From Tenodera sinensis (Eukaryota; Arthropoda; Insecta; Mantodea; Mantidae): a DNA stretch of 64,000 nt. Below are positions 22,690 through 33,099 of the stretch, piece after piece. Under the pieces are notes generated by a model that was given only the letters and a program-made list of their open reading frames with translations, was not told where the DNA came from and made no database searches. Position 1 is the stretch's first letter; the number at the start of each line of letters is the position of its first letter. Both the position numbers and the translations under genes were made by a program. The DNA lies in assembly GCA_030765045.1 (NCBI GenBank), contig CM060963.1:93379676-93443675 (forward strand), in the 5' to 3' direction.

Positions 22690-23565
22690 TTAAATGTTCT
22701 TGGAACTTTAAACAGGGCAAATTGGAAAGTGTATGAAGCTGAACAAGAAGAAAAGATACCAAAGTTGTGGGAAACAAATGTCAATTTTACAGATCATATT
22801 AATAATAGAATCTGCAACACATTATTGATAACAGCCAAAAATTTGTACAAAAAGGAAAAGTAAAACTACGTAAACCCTTGTGGTCAAAAGAGCTAGAGCA
22901 ATTGAAATATCAGAGAAAAAAAGCCAGGAAAAACTAAGATTAATATACATAATGCAGTATAATTAAGTGCAAAAAGAAAGTTGCAACATTCAAGAAAAAC
23001 CATAATAAGTGCAAAAGAAATGCACATCACAATTTTGCTGAAAGACAAACGATAGAAACGATGATAATACAGAAAGAAACTACTCCAAAACAATCAATGG
23101 AATATAAAAATAATAACATTATTGATGAGTCAGAAGTAGCATCCAGGTTTAATACCAATTTCTCACAATACCTAAAGAGTATAAAAAATGAGAAAAGCAA
23201 AATAAACATTGTTTTCCAACGTCTATTTAAACATTACTTTATAACCTCCTTACATAAATATAACTAAATAAAGCAAAAAATAAAATTAATAACATGAAAG
23301 ATCCTAGACCTGATAGAATCCACAACTAAAAGCTAAAGCAAAACAAGCCATATTACAACTTTATAACTTAGTTTGGAAAACATCAGTTCCTTAAAATTGG
23401 AAAAAAGGTCTCATTATCCCAGTTGTTAAACAAGGAAAATCATCAAACAATTTTGATAACTAACAGACCAATCTCACTGACCAGTTGCATAGCAAAACCA
23501 ATGAGCAAAATGAAATCAGATAGATAAAACTGGCATCTGGAAACAAACTTACACTAAACTAGACT
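22690..23565 (+). pseudogene. Jockey/CR1-like LINE relic (endonuclease-RT linker and RT start)
   Basis: A frame with RANWKVYEAEQEE is followed by KPLWSKELEQLKYQRKKAR, the linker typical of Jockey/CR1-group ORF2 between the APE endonuclease and the RT. Further on come MKDPRPDRIH (the KAPGPDGI motif), WKKGLIIPVVKQGKSSNNFD and, after a frameshift, NRPISLTSCIAK, which is RT motif 1. Multiple stops and frameshifts show it is inactive. The endonuclease and the FADD part of the RT are missing. Confidence 0.75.
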
Positions 23566-24103
23566 TAATTATGTACGGTTCTTTATAATAGTATGTATAA
23601 TACAGTATAGTGTTATAAAGCATACTATTTCACATTTTTAAGACTATCTAAATCTATAGTTCCTGAACACCCAAACTTAATAATCACGAGCAGCCACTGG
23701 TTATAATAATTTGACCATCTTTACATCTCTGAGCAAGGCCAAGAACTTACAGAACGCTCTGCGTAAGCGTGTTTCTTGCTGGCCACTTTGGTAGACACTT
23801 TTCCAATTTCATAGATGCGCTATTTTTTATTTGGTTTTAGACGGGGGATTCATAATGGTTGCTTGCAGGGTTAGTTTATAAAACTATCGGGGAACTCGTC
23901 CAAGGCTGTTTTGGGGATGTACTTCAATCCAGAATGCTTCGTGTCTCTTAAATACTTTTTCAACAAAGGTTTGGCTCTGATATTATTTAAATGGGTAAAT
24001 CAGCTGTTTATGGACGAAGTCGATGTATTTAAATTATGTTCACCGTTTAGGGCGTTCCGAAAATTAACTCATTGGGAGATTAAAAATCAACATTAAAGTA
24101 AAG
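23566..24103. other. no supported feature
   Basis: Unique AT-rich sequence. Confidence 0.5.
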
Positions 24104-24758
24104 CCAATTATTCTTACAAACGCTTATTATATTTCAGATTAATCAGATAAAAATAGTTTGTGGAAATTTTATTAGCACATATTTCCTTGTAAGTACAATG
24201 GACATAGTGAAATACAGTACGCTTAAGTGATAATCAAATCTTTTAAAAACTGGTCACTATGCGATGAATTTCAAATTACATTCTCCATGCACGAAAAGGA
24301 AGATGGGACTTCTTTTGAAAAAAAGTAATCCCACAAACAAAATGTATGTAACATAAACTGTGAGCTTCAACAAAATGTAAATTTTTTGTATGGTAAGACT
24401 TAATCTCTTACAGTTCACCAGCTATACAAAAGTCATTCAAAATGAACACTTCAGAATATTTCCCAGAAAATACAATATATAGTTACATTTACTTTCTCAT
24501 GAAGAGATCTTATTCATGTGGTGTTTTAGTCAAAACTGCGGGAGCCACTTTTGAGAAAATCAGAATTTCGAAAGGCTTTTCCTTGTAAAGGGTAGCTTGG
24601 GTGAGGAAAATTTATTGTCTTCGTGCCTCTTCTTGGAAGATGGAGAACGTAAATACCAAACCTGTATTTTAAACGACTTTTGGTTCTTGAGTTGATCTCT
24701 CTCTCTCTCTCCCTCACAACCCCCCCCCCCCACACACACACAGAGACGCACCTTTTAC

Positions 24759-24808
<50 letters not shown>

Positions 24809-24917
24809 GGGGGAGGGTTCAAGAGGCTTCAAAACAGATGTTTTCGATGAAACGTCGACATCGAATTTTTAGGTGGTATGCTATACTTCCCCTACTTACT
24901 GTGCATAGAGAAGGAAA
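24104..24917 (+). repeat. family T repeat, copy 5
   Basis: Runs from AATTATTCTTACAAACG, lacking the outermost left end, through AGCTATACAAAAGTCATTC and GGAGCCACTTTTGAGAAAA to CTTCCCCTACTTACTGTGC and CATAGAGAAGG. The microsatellite position holds (TC)n, a short (CA)n and (AT)n at 24,759-24,805. Confidence 0.8.
24759..24805 (+). repeat. (AT)n microsatellite
   Basis: About 23 AT units inside family T copy 5. Confidence 0.95.
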
Positions 24918-25748
24918 CAAAGAAAAAACAACGCAATAACAGCCAAAGAAATAAAATTGATTCATAGCAAATTTGAAAGTGAAAGTTCGTTCTTTACTTG
25001 GGCGTGAGATTTCGCCTGAAGTTTTGAAAACATACTAAAAAGGATTTTCTGACAGAGGGAAAAGAAATGTTGCGGGCTAAGAAAAATAGTTGATATCGAT
25101 AAGAGGTGCAGAAGAGTTTTATTCCCGGAGGAAACTTTTGAAGTGCACGACTTAGTTACTGTCACATAAGATGGCACGAAGCAGAAAAACGCATACCAAC
25201 CGACATCACTCAGGGCGTAGAACCTTATGGCAGAACTTCGCTCATTTTGGAACGATAAATGAGAGAATTGCGATCCTCCACTGTAAAGAGATTCTTTTGA
25301 AGTGCAAAAAACTGACGTGGCATTGAGGAATTTTCCATCACGAGCTTGCATGCTTCAAAGAGACTGAAAGATTTCGTGACAAGAAAGGACTTCATGACCT
25401 ATAATGACTTTGAGATTATCTTAAACAAGTAGACATCTTTTGGCTTATTAATAGCGAAAAATTAAGAAGAAACGAATATCGCGAAGGATAAATTGCTTTG
25501 TTGACCTGTGAATACATAACCCGCAAAGTTTGTTCAGGGAATGAGTAGCGATGTTTTTATTGAAACCAAGGATAAAAGGGGAAATGCCACTTAATGCTAA
25601 TGAGGGACAAGCATGATGTCAAGTTCTGAAATACACACTTTTTATTGAATAATACAGAATGTTCACATGGCAATCGCTTCTGGTATTGTGCACGTATGTG
25701 CGTGTTTTCGCCTTTCATTCTGCTTTTTTCTGGCTATTGAAAGTGGAT
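24918..25748. other. no supported gene
   Basis: A 129-codon minus-strand open frame (24,962-25,351) has no recognisable domain and an unusual composition; not called. Confidence 0.45.
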
Positions 25749-25995
25749 ACTTTCTGTACTGCTTGTGTTTATTAAGTAGCGGAAACATTGTATCTATTCC
25801 ACCCAAAAATTCTAATCCTAGTTTTCACCGGAAAAACTCAAATAATTATTCTTGAAGCTCCTTGAGTCCAAAAGAAAAACATTTTTAGGAAAAACTTTTG
25901 TGTGTGTGTGTTTTACAGCATAAGAAAAATGAAATGTCAGTTAAATACCAAACGGGGAATTAAAGTTCAAGATCCTCGAATGATGCGAGACAAAG
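25749..25995 (-). repeat. family T repeat, copy 6 (fragment)
   Basis: Reverse orientation. The terminal motif TACTTTCTGTACTG is followed by ATTCCACCCAAAAATTCTAA, a short GT run and AATGTCAGTTAAATACCAAA. It fades into unique sequence. Confidence 0.65.
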
Positions 25996-26580
25996 GTTTA
26001 CAACAATATCGCCCACATTTTACGCATACTAAATTTCAGTTATCCGAAAATTATTACGTTTTGCTGGACCAGGGAAATGTTTAAGGGTTTCATTTTCTGG
26101 AAGTAGGCAAATGTGAGTACTCGTACAACGATAAATAATGTGACAGACATAAGGCGCAGTAAGATTTTTCTTTTTATGTCGCCTGTACAGGCTAAACAAC
26201 ACTGAAGAGAGACTTCTGCCTTGACTATTCCCTTGATTATTTCTGTTGATAGTATGTAGTCTTTTAACCTTTTTTTGGTATGTATATTTTTTATTATTTA
26301 CTCTAGTACTATGTCGCCTCTATACACTAAACAACAAACAACTTTCGCCTTGCCTGTTCCCTCGATTCATTTATATTTCGTTTGATGATAATAATATGAT
26401 ATTTTCAATTTGATTTTGCTTATGTAAATATTTTAAAACAAATAATTGAATGCTTTGAGAATCTGTTTTTTTCTTCCTCTTTTTTTTTCTCTCCCATGAC
26501 GTTCACTATATTAACATTTAGCCTGTCAAAAAGATTTATCGATTGTGCAAGTGTTGGGTCGGTCTCAATAATCCTGTTTT
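25996..26580. other. no supported feature
   Basis: AT-rich; a loose internal duplication near 26,175 and 26,310 (TATGTCGCCTxTAxAxxCTAAACAAC) was noticed. Confidence 0.4.
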
Positions 26581-27425
26581 TACTTTCTCTACTGGTAAGT
26601 AGGGGAAGTATTGTATTCCACCCAAAAATTTGATATCGAGATAGAGACCCCTAAATAAATAAAAAAATTAAAAAAATAAAATAAAAAGTTTTAGAAAAAA
26701 GGTCCGTGTGTGCGTGTATCTGTCTATGTGTCAGTCTGTGAACAGCATAACTCAAAAACAAAAAGTAGGTTAAAAACCAAAGTTAGTATTTAAGTTTAAT
26801 GTCTTTCAAGGATGCGACACGAAATTTCGAAGAAAATAGTTCCACCCTAAACTACACTTTACATGGAAAATTTTGATTTTCTTGAAAATGGCTCTAACGA
26901 TTTTGATTAAAATGTCATATGTTTGAGATATTTTTATGGCAAATGAAATGTATATCTTGAATTTTCTGGCTATAGCCCCTGAAGTAGCACTCTGGACGAC
27001 TTTTGCATAACTGGTAAACCCTTAGAGATAGACCAAATCATACTATAGAAAAAATGTAGATCTTGCTAAAGTACACAATTTATGTACAAATAAATTTTCT
27101 TGTAAGGTGAACCATTTCGGAGATATTCCTTGTTATGTGTGCGAGTTTCGGAAAACTTAAAACTTGCGTGAAATGGAACATCGTTCATTTTTTTATATGT
27201 TAAGCATGCAAAGAGAACGGGATCTCAAAGCTTTAAAAGATTTGACTATCGCACAAAGCCTACTGTATTCTAATATTCCCCTTTCGCCTACAAGGAAATA
27301 AGCAATAAGATAATTTGTGCAAATGTTTATCTTAACTAACACGAAGAAGATATAGGAATAAGAGTTCGTAAGAGTGGTTAGTACAAGAGTAGAGAAAGTC
27401 ATGTGAGTGCAACACATCAGATTTT
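26581..27425 (-). repeat. family T repeat, copy 7 (best preserved)
   Basis: Reverse orientation, both ends present. TACTTTCTCTACTGGTAAG lies at 26,581 and AGTAGAGAAAGT at 27,388-27,399, followed by CATGTGAGTGCAACACATC and AGATTTTT. The terminal 12-mers ACTTTCTCTACT and AGTAGAGAAAGT are perfect inverse complements. Beyond the second one, ~22 bp are still shared with copies 2, 4 and 10, so on that side the inverted repeat is subterminal. No target duplication could be fixed. Confidence 0.88.
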
Positions 27426-28308
27426 TTATTTTGTGTTGTTTTGTCTGTTATTCTAAACTATATACTGCCTTGATATAACCTTGTTCTAAAACAACTTTTC
27501 TTTCCTGATAATAAAGTTTCAGATATTTCACTCTTGCTCTTACTTGAGCTACAGTTTATGCATATTAATTGCTTTAGCCACAACCACAATTTATAGGTTA
27601 ATTTATTTTTAAAATTTTCTTACTGTAAATAAGACCAGAACTACGAGTGTGAGGGGTTATCAACAATAGCCGGTTTCGTAAAACCGAGAGTTGGATCTGC
27701 TTGAAGACGATTATCCAAGCCTATCTCAATACTACTTGTGCAAGGCCAAGTTTACTGACTAATGTAGTGTTGATATTACACTGTTACAGAAACTGTTTTG
27801 AAATGTTCGCGAGTTACGTAAAATTATACCCAGATTTATCCGGTTAAAAGGATTCGGCATAGCATGCCAAATCTTCTCCTTCTCATTCTGAAAATAATCT
27901 AGTAAGCATTGCTGCAAGCGTGGTAGATTCTCCAACTCCACTTTCCTTTCTTCAGTCGTAGGTTTCTTTTGTTGTACGTTGAGATATTAATCCGTGCTTC
28001 TTTATTAAGCCAGGGGGCTGGGAAACAGTTTGTACGTGCTTGCATTCCATGTTAGATTTCCAATAATTCTGTTGCTGGGTGAATAAGCACATGCCACTTT
28101 TTAGTTTTTAGTCGAGGTTCCTACATATTCTTTTCAACCTCGTTGAGATGAGAGCATTACACCATCCCAGCAGAAAAAGTGTTTTGTGTACTATGCAGGA
28201 AGTAATAAAATCGTAACTTTCAAAAACAGACATTGCTGCTAATATATAAATATCGTATGCAGAAAATCATATTTTAAAGTTTCGCCAGCACAGAGCAGCA
28301 AAATAAAC
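27426..28308. other. no supported feature
   Basis: Unique-looking AT-rich sequence. Confidence 0.5.
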
Positions 28309-28440
28309 CGGCGAGCGAGATGGCTCTGCGAAAAAAAGAAAAATGTGCGAGGCTCACATTCGGGAGATCTCGGATTCAAACCCCGTTGGCTGACCAATCT
28401 GACTGGGCTTTTTTTTCGTTGTTTCCCTCAGTCGCTAAGG
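28309..28440 (+). repeat. tRNA-derived SINE head
   Basis: GATGGCTCTG (A-box-like) and GGATTCAAACC (B box) flank CGGGAGATCTCGG, a block shared with the SINE at 15.4 kb. T-rich TTTTTTTTCGTTG follows, as in the SINE at 20.8 kb. Confidence 0.6.
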
Positions 28441-28589
28441 TAAATATAGGATTGTATATTTGATACCACGACCCGAAGTTCCAACGTAAGTTTAAACAAA
28501 TAGTATAAACGAAAATACATGGTAATAGTGAATGCTGTGGCATGTATACACAGATAATGCAAGCAGATAGACGGGATGGGACCTTAATA

Positions 28590-29250
28590 TCTTCTGACGT
28601 CCCTCTGCGGACTCGTGACAAAGCAGGGTATAGGGAAGGGATGAGTCGAAGTGAGGCCGTAGGCTTGTCAGAGTGTTTCCTATACCCAGGGAGAGGGCCA
28701 CGAGGCGACCCTTGCGGTCCGGGCAACAACTTCCACGAGGGCAAGGGAAGGGATTCCAGAGCTCAAGCAACTGTGCTCCATTTTGGGATTTAAGAGCTCG
28801 TGAATCTCAACACGCATTCAGTTAGTGCTGTGCCTAGTTGGCAACCTGAAGGTAGCCAATGCAAATAGAAACAGTGTGTTCATTCTCCGGTGGAGAGAAC
28901 CCGTCTCTACCTATCCTTTTGGCCAAAGAGGTACTGGGTTGTTGACTGCTGTCGATTCCTGACAATGTTGAGCTCAGTGGGGTAACCCACCAGCGTGTCT
29001 TGCATCGCCCAGCGGAGCCTGCAGATCTCACCCAGAAATCTCTGCTGCTGTTGAAACGGAGCTGACGAAACCTGCCTGAGCCACCCCATTGGGGAAGTGC
29101 TCGAGATCAGGCAGGTGGTGCCTCCTCCGATCGGCCCAGCGCTTCGGTACTCCCGTCTCCCATAGTGCCACCCACCATGGACAACACACGCACCTCAACA
29201 CCTATTTTCAAGAAACCTAAAATGAACTTTGCTTTCTTAGGAAAAATAAA
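28590..29250 (+). mobile_element. GC-rich block, probable LINE 5' leader with start of ORF1
   Basis: A GC-rich stretch much unlike its flanks, with short self-complementary segments, ends at CCACCCACCATGG. From that Kozak-like ATG a frame reads MDNTRTSTPIFKKPKM before running into AT-rich unique DNA. A leader, a strong start and an abrupt break suggest a LINE truncated just after the start of ORF1. No RT is attached, so the class is unknown and the reading is inference. Confidence 0.35.
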
Positions 29251-29259
29251 ACATTGTTT

Positions 29260-31031
29260 CTTGCAACTGAATGTCTTATGTGTAGGGTTCATGACGCTGC
29301 AAACATCGTACTTTGTAGAATTAGTTTTCTCCATACTGATTCATTATTTTTCAGTGTCGTTAATTTTGGGGGTGAAGGAGCATAACTAATCCATAGTGCT
29401 TAATATTCTCCAAAAGTGTAAAACTCTCTCCTGTAAAATTTATTATCCATGAATTTCCTGGTTATGCCATCTAACTACTGAATTATCTCATTGCTTTGGT
29501 AATAATACTCTTTATGGATGCTTTTGCCATAGGAACAGCAACTGTTTTTTATTTGATTTGATTTATTATTCACAACACCGCCGTGTATACTCCGAACACG
29601 CTAATATGGAAGTGCAGTAAAACTTTAGTAAAAGTGTACATTAACACTTTGCAGACTGTAACTGAAAAAGTCTTCCAAAGTACAAAGACATTGATCAGTT
29701 AAAATTTGTTTTGCTTTTACTTTAAATTGACTGTCGGCAATGGTCGTATTTGCAGTGACGACTTATTGAACAACTTAATATCAGAATAGTCGGTGCCCTT
29801 TCATGTTTCATACATTTGTGGTTTTCAAAGGTGAATTTGCAATTCGTGTGTTTGTAAAATTTCTTCTCGTTAAAAGTAAGTTCTTAAAAATATTTCCTAA
29901 AATATGATTTACAGGAATCCGTTGCCTTAAGTTTAAAAATCGTTCGTATAATTCTTTTCTGTGCAATAATATTTTGTGTTAGTAGAATTTCTCCGTCGAA
30001 ATACAGCATAACTAAGGTATGAATAAGTAAGTGCGTAGTAAATTGAAATTAAGAGTTTTAGTGTCAATGATATGTTCTGAGTTGCAATATGGCAACATTT
30101 GTTGCAGATCTTGATTTGTTGACAGTAAAATCGAATGTTCGTTCCATTTTAGTAATTTATCCACCCTCATGCCAAGAAATTTAATATTTTGATTTTTTAT
30201 TAATTTAGTATTAATTTGAGCAGTTGTATCAATATATTTAGCTACACATTTTGGACACCCATTCTTTTCAAGATTAGATATTCACCTATTATTATCTCAC
30301 ACATTTTAAACTCAGAGAGAAATTGAGAACTCTTGAGAAATTAGAACATCACATGTATCTGAGTAAACGGTAATGATGTATCATCAGCATGAAGTCTCAC
30401 CAGAGATATCAGCGACCTAAGTCGGTGATTAGTCTTAGCGATCAAGTTTAATCAGAGTTTAATGATTTTTACCTTGCCTTATTTCGCTTTGGATTTTGCG
30501 TCTTGTACTAACTTGTACTCTGTGCTAACCCAGAGACCATTGCGCCTCATTATTGAACCCTGTAGGAAGAATGACGTGAACATTTATGCTAACTTTTAGC
30601 TTTAGGTTTGCCAGTTTTTAGATTTGAGAAAATGGAGCAGTTCACTGTATCAGGCAAACAGAGAACGAGCTATTTGTCGGTTCAGTTCGATGAGTGAACA
30701 GGTGAAACTTACAATTAGTAGAGCGAGAGGCAGCCATGATCATCAACCAGCTGTTTAAAGTGCTGCAGTAGTGAGTCTACTTTATGCGCTATTAAAACGT
30801 TTTACAGCATTTTAAATATTTACATGTAGAGTTTAAACTTGGCTGCATGTGTTTTGAAATGCCACACCCTAATCTTTAAATCCAATTCCATGTAAACTTA
30901 TTCTTCAAGAAACAGGTGCACTCAATTAAGAATCAAAGATATACTGCTAAGGCATATTACTGTACCTTTTTCAAGTATATATCGTGCTCTATACTGTAAG
31001 CTGGGTTAGTGTTTTATTTAATTTTAATTTA
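29260..31031. other. no supported feature
   Basis: AT-rich sequence without recognisable coding or repeat content. Confidence 0.5.
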
Positions 31032-31037
31032 AAATAA

Positions 31038-31678
31038 TGTGGCGCGGGTCGGGGCACACAACAAAGGACGGTCGCGGCTAAGCAGACTCGCGCGATTGTT
31101 TGTGTGTACGTGACTAACAACAATGTGCGCAGCGCGTATAAAAGATGCTGACGGCCAACTGACAACAATCAGAGCGGCAGAACCAAAAAGGGTTTTGTCC
31201 AGATCATTCGAGAAGTGTCCTGTAGCCGGCTTGTTTGCGGAAGTTGAGAAAGGTCCATGTTACGTCATTCTCACTATATAAGGAGGCCAGGAAACAGCGG
31301 AGGAGAGAGTTACAGATATGAATCGGTCGTGTACCAGTGAGCGCGAGACGGATGTGTGTGTGTGGGGGGGGGGGATTACGGTTGTGAAAGGTTGTGAAGG
31401 TTTAATGAGCGTCCAGTAATTGCATTGTCGGAGTTAGTGAATGAGAGAGAAAATGAAGACAGTGAAAGGACTGAGTCAACGTTGCAAGAAGTAAACAATT
31501 GAGTTGTAACATCAGCAAAGACCGTAGACTGGGTCAGTAAAAGAGAACCGTGTTTTTGTGCAAAGTTTAAAATGATAAACTGATAGAAAAGTAATTGGAT
31601 TGCTTTTGTCACAATGTGCGTTGTAGGTTTACCTGCATGTGCAGATGTTTTTGGGGTAAATTAAACACAATTTCTACA
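31038..31678 (+). mobile_element. solo LTR, family L (Gypsy-like)
   Basis: Begins TGTGGCGCGGG and ends TTTCTACA, flanked by AAATAA on both sides (31,032-31,037 and 31,679-31,684). It has TATATAAGGAGGCC near 31,276, the same motif as in the 2.1 kb copy. GAGCGGCAGAACCAAAAAG near 31,170 is also present in the 62 kb copy. A G-run lies at 31,364-31,373. The length (641 bp) is close to that of the 62 kb copy. The 3' limit is less sure than the 5' one because the flank is A-rich. Confidence 0.68.
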
Positions 31679-31684
31679 AAATAA

Positions 31685-32160
31685 TAGGTGTTCGGTGTAT
31701 CATTAAATCTTTAAGTTGCAGCTTAAAAATCAAGAGCTTTAATAGAAAATTGTAGAATATAAACTTTGCTCTTTGCCATTGTTTTGGTATTTACACCATT
31801 TATGCACAGAATTGGGAAAAGTAGTGTGTGTTTATTAGGCATCAAAGTTGCATTTCGCTTTCCAAGTAAAATTATTTCTTTGTTGATATTGTCTTACAGT
31901 TCCAATGTGAGGAGTTTTGGTCATAATTTGGTTTTCTAGCTTCCCCATACAGTTAACCTATAGTGAAGACTTTCCGGAATTAAATTTAATGGCTCTCGCT
32001 CTGTGCATGGCGGAGAATGTTGACAATATTCTGACCGTTATTCATTATTGCTCAGTTGTTAAAAAGAATGGTGCGGGAATGCTATTTCTGTACCGCTATA
32101 TATTTTTTTTTGTTGTATTTGTCAACATTATTGAGCGTATTATCCTGTATTCATTTACTG
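31685..32160. other. no supported feature
   Basis: Open but unrecognised short frames. Confidence 0.45.
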
Positions 32161-32164
32161 TCTT

Positions 32165-32590
32165 CATACTCGGATATTCTCTCCGTGTAATCGAGTTACC
32201 TGCATGTAATTGGGTTTCTCTGCGCTCCATTGCCCGTGCAGTGTAAATGGAACCATGCTTCATCAAAGAATGCTATTAAATTTGGATCAATTACTCTAAC
32301 ATTGACATTCCTCAAAATCCATTTACAGATATGCAACCAACTCTCGTTATCACGTCGCTGCAGTTCGAGAGCAATAGTCATAATGTACGACTTCAATTGT
32401 AAACGTTTACTACGTCGCCACACCGAACTCGTTGGAATCGTGGTTTCCTATGAAAGTCGTCGCATAGATGTTTGGGGAGAATATTTTAATCGTTCTCCAA
32501 CATCAGCTGGTTTCCACCCAGTAAGTGGACACTCCTTAATCCTTCGCTTCTTCTCGAGAATCGAACTTCTGCTTCTCAAAATTTAATTAT
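32165..32590 (-). pseudogene. IS630/mariner-like transposase relic (HTH to first catalytic Asp)
   Basis: On the minus strand, SPQTSMRRLS (HTH-side block, plus ~32,480) is followed by KRLQLKSYIMT, ELQRRD and then FFDEAWFHLH near plus 32,250. The last matches the L-F-S-DEAWFHL motif around the first catalytic Asp of an IS630-Tc1-mariner-type transposase that is abundant in insects. A stop lies between the HTH-like block and the rest, and the second and third catalytic residues are absent. Confidence 0.72.
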
Positions 32591-33099
32591 TACTTTTAGT
32601 ACAGGCTTTCTGCTTGAAGAATACTCACCTGGGAATTCTATAACCTAACATTTTGGAAATGACATAGGACCAGACAAGGTGACTACGAATATGAAAGAAT
32701 TTTGAAGCAACTAGGTTTTTAGCTCTATTAGTCACGGCAATGCTTCGCTTTGATGTGATACCTAAAGACTTTGTGCTTTTGTGGGACGCACGACGTATGC
32801 CCAAGTGCAAGTGCAAGTGCAAGTGTGTCTGTCTCTGTGTGTGTATGTGTGTGCAATAAAAGAAGAAATCAGTTTCTTAATTCATACGCAAATTGATCTC
32901 AAATAAAACTGTTCTTGGTGATCTACATGTGGTCGCCGTATGGGTTTTATATTATCTAAAAAGACTGCACAAAAAATGTGGATAATTTTATTGTAAAACT
33001 ATTAAAACTGTAGCGTGTAAGCCGAGGCCCATGCACCGGCACCAGGCAAAAATCTTTATTAATAAAAAAATGTGAAAAATATCTCAAATCTGATTTATG
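32591..33099. other. no supported gene; (CAAGTG)n and GT-rich patch
   Basis: CAAGTG repeats and a GT-rich tail lie at 32,801-32,852; otherwise unrecognised. Confidence 0.5.

Noticed and set aside
24962..25351. 129-codon minus-strand open frame
   Set aside because: No recognisable family and low-complexity Ser/Phe-rich composition.
26581..27425. Family T as a Helitron
   Set aside because: No TC start with CTRR end and hairpin in a consistent position; the ends carry an inverted 12-mer instead.
28907..28930. Resemblance of CTTTTGGCCAAAGAG to the U2 snRNA 5' region
   Set aside because: Only a few bases match, and the Sm site and branch-point recognition segment are absent.
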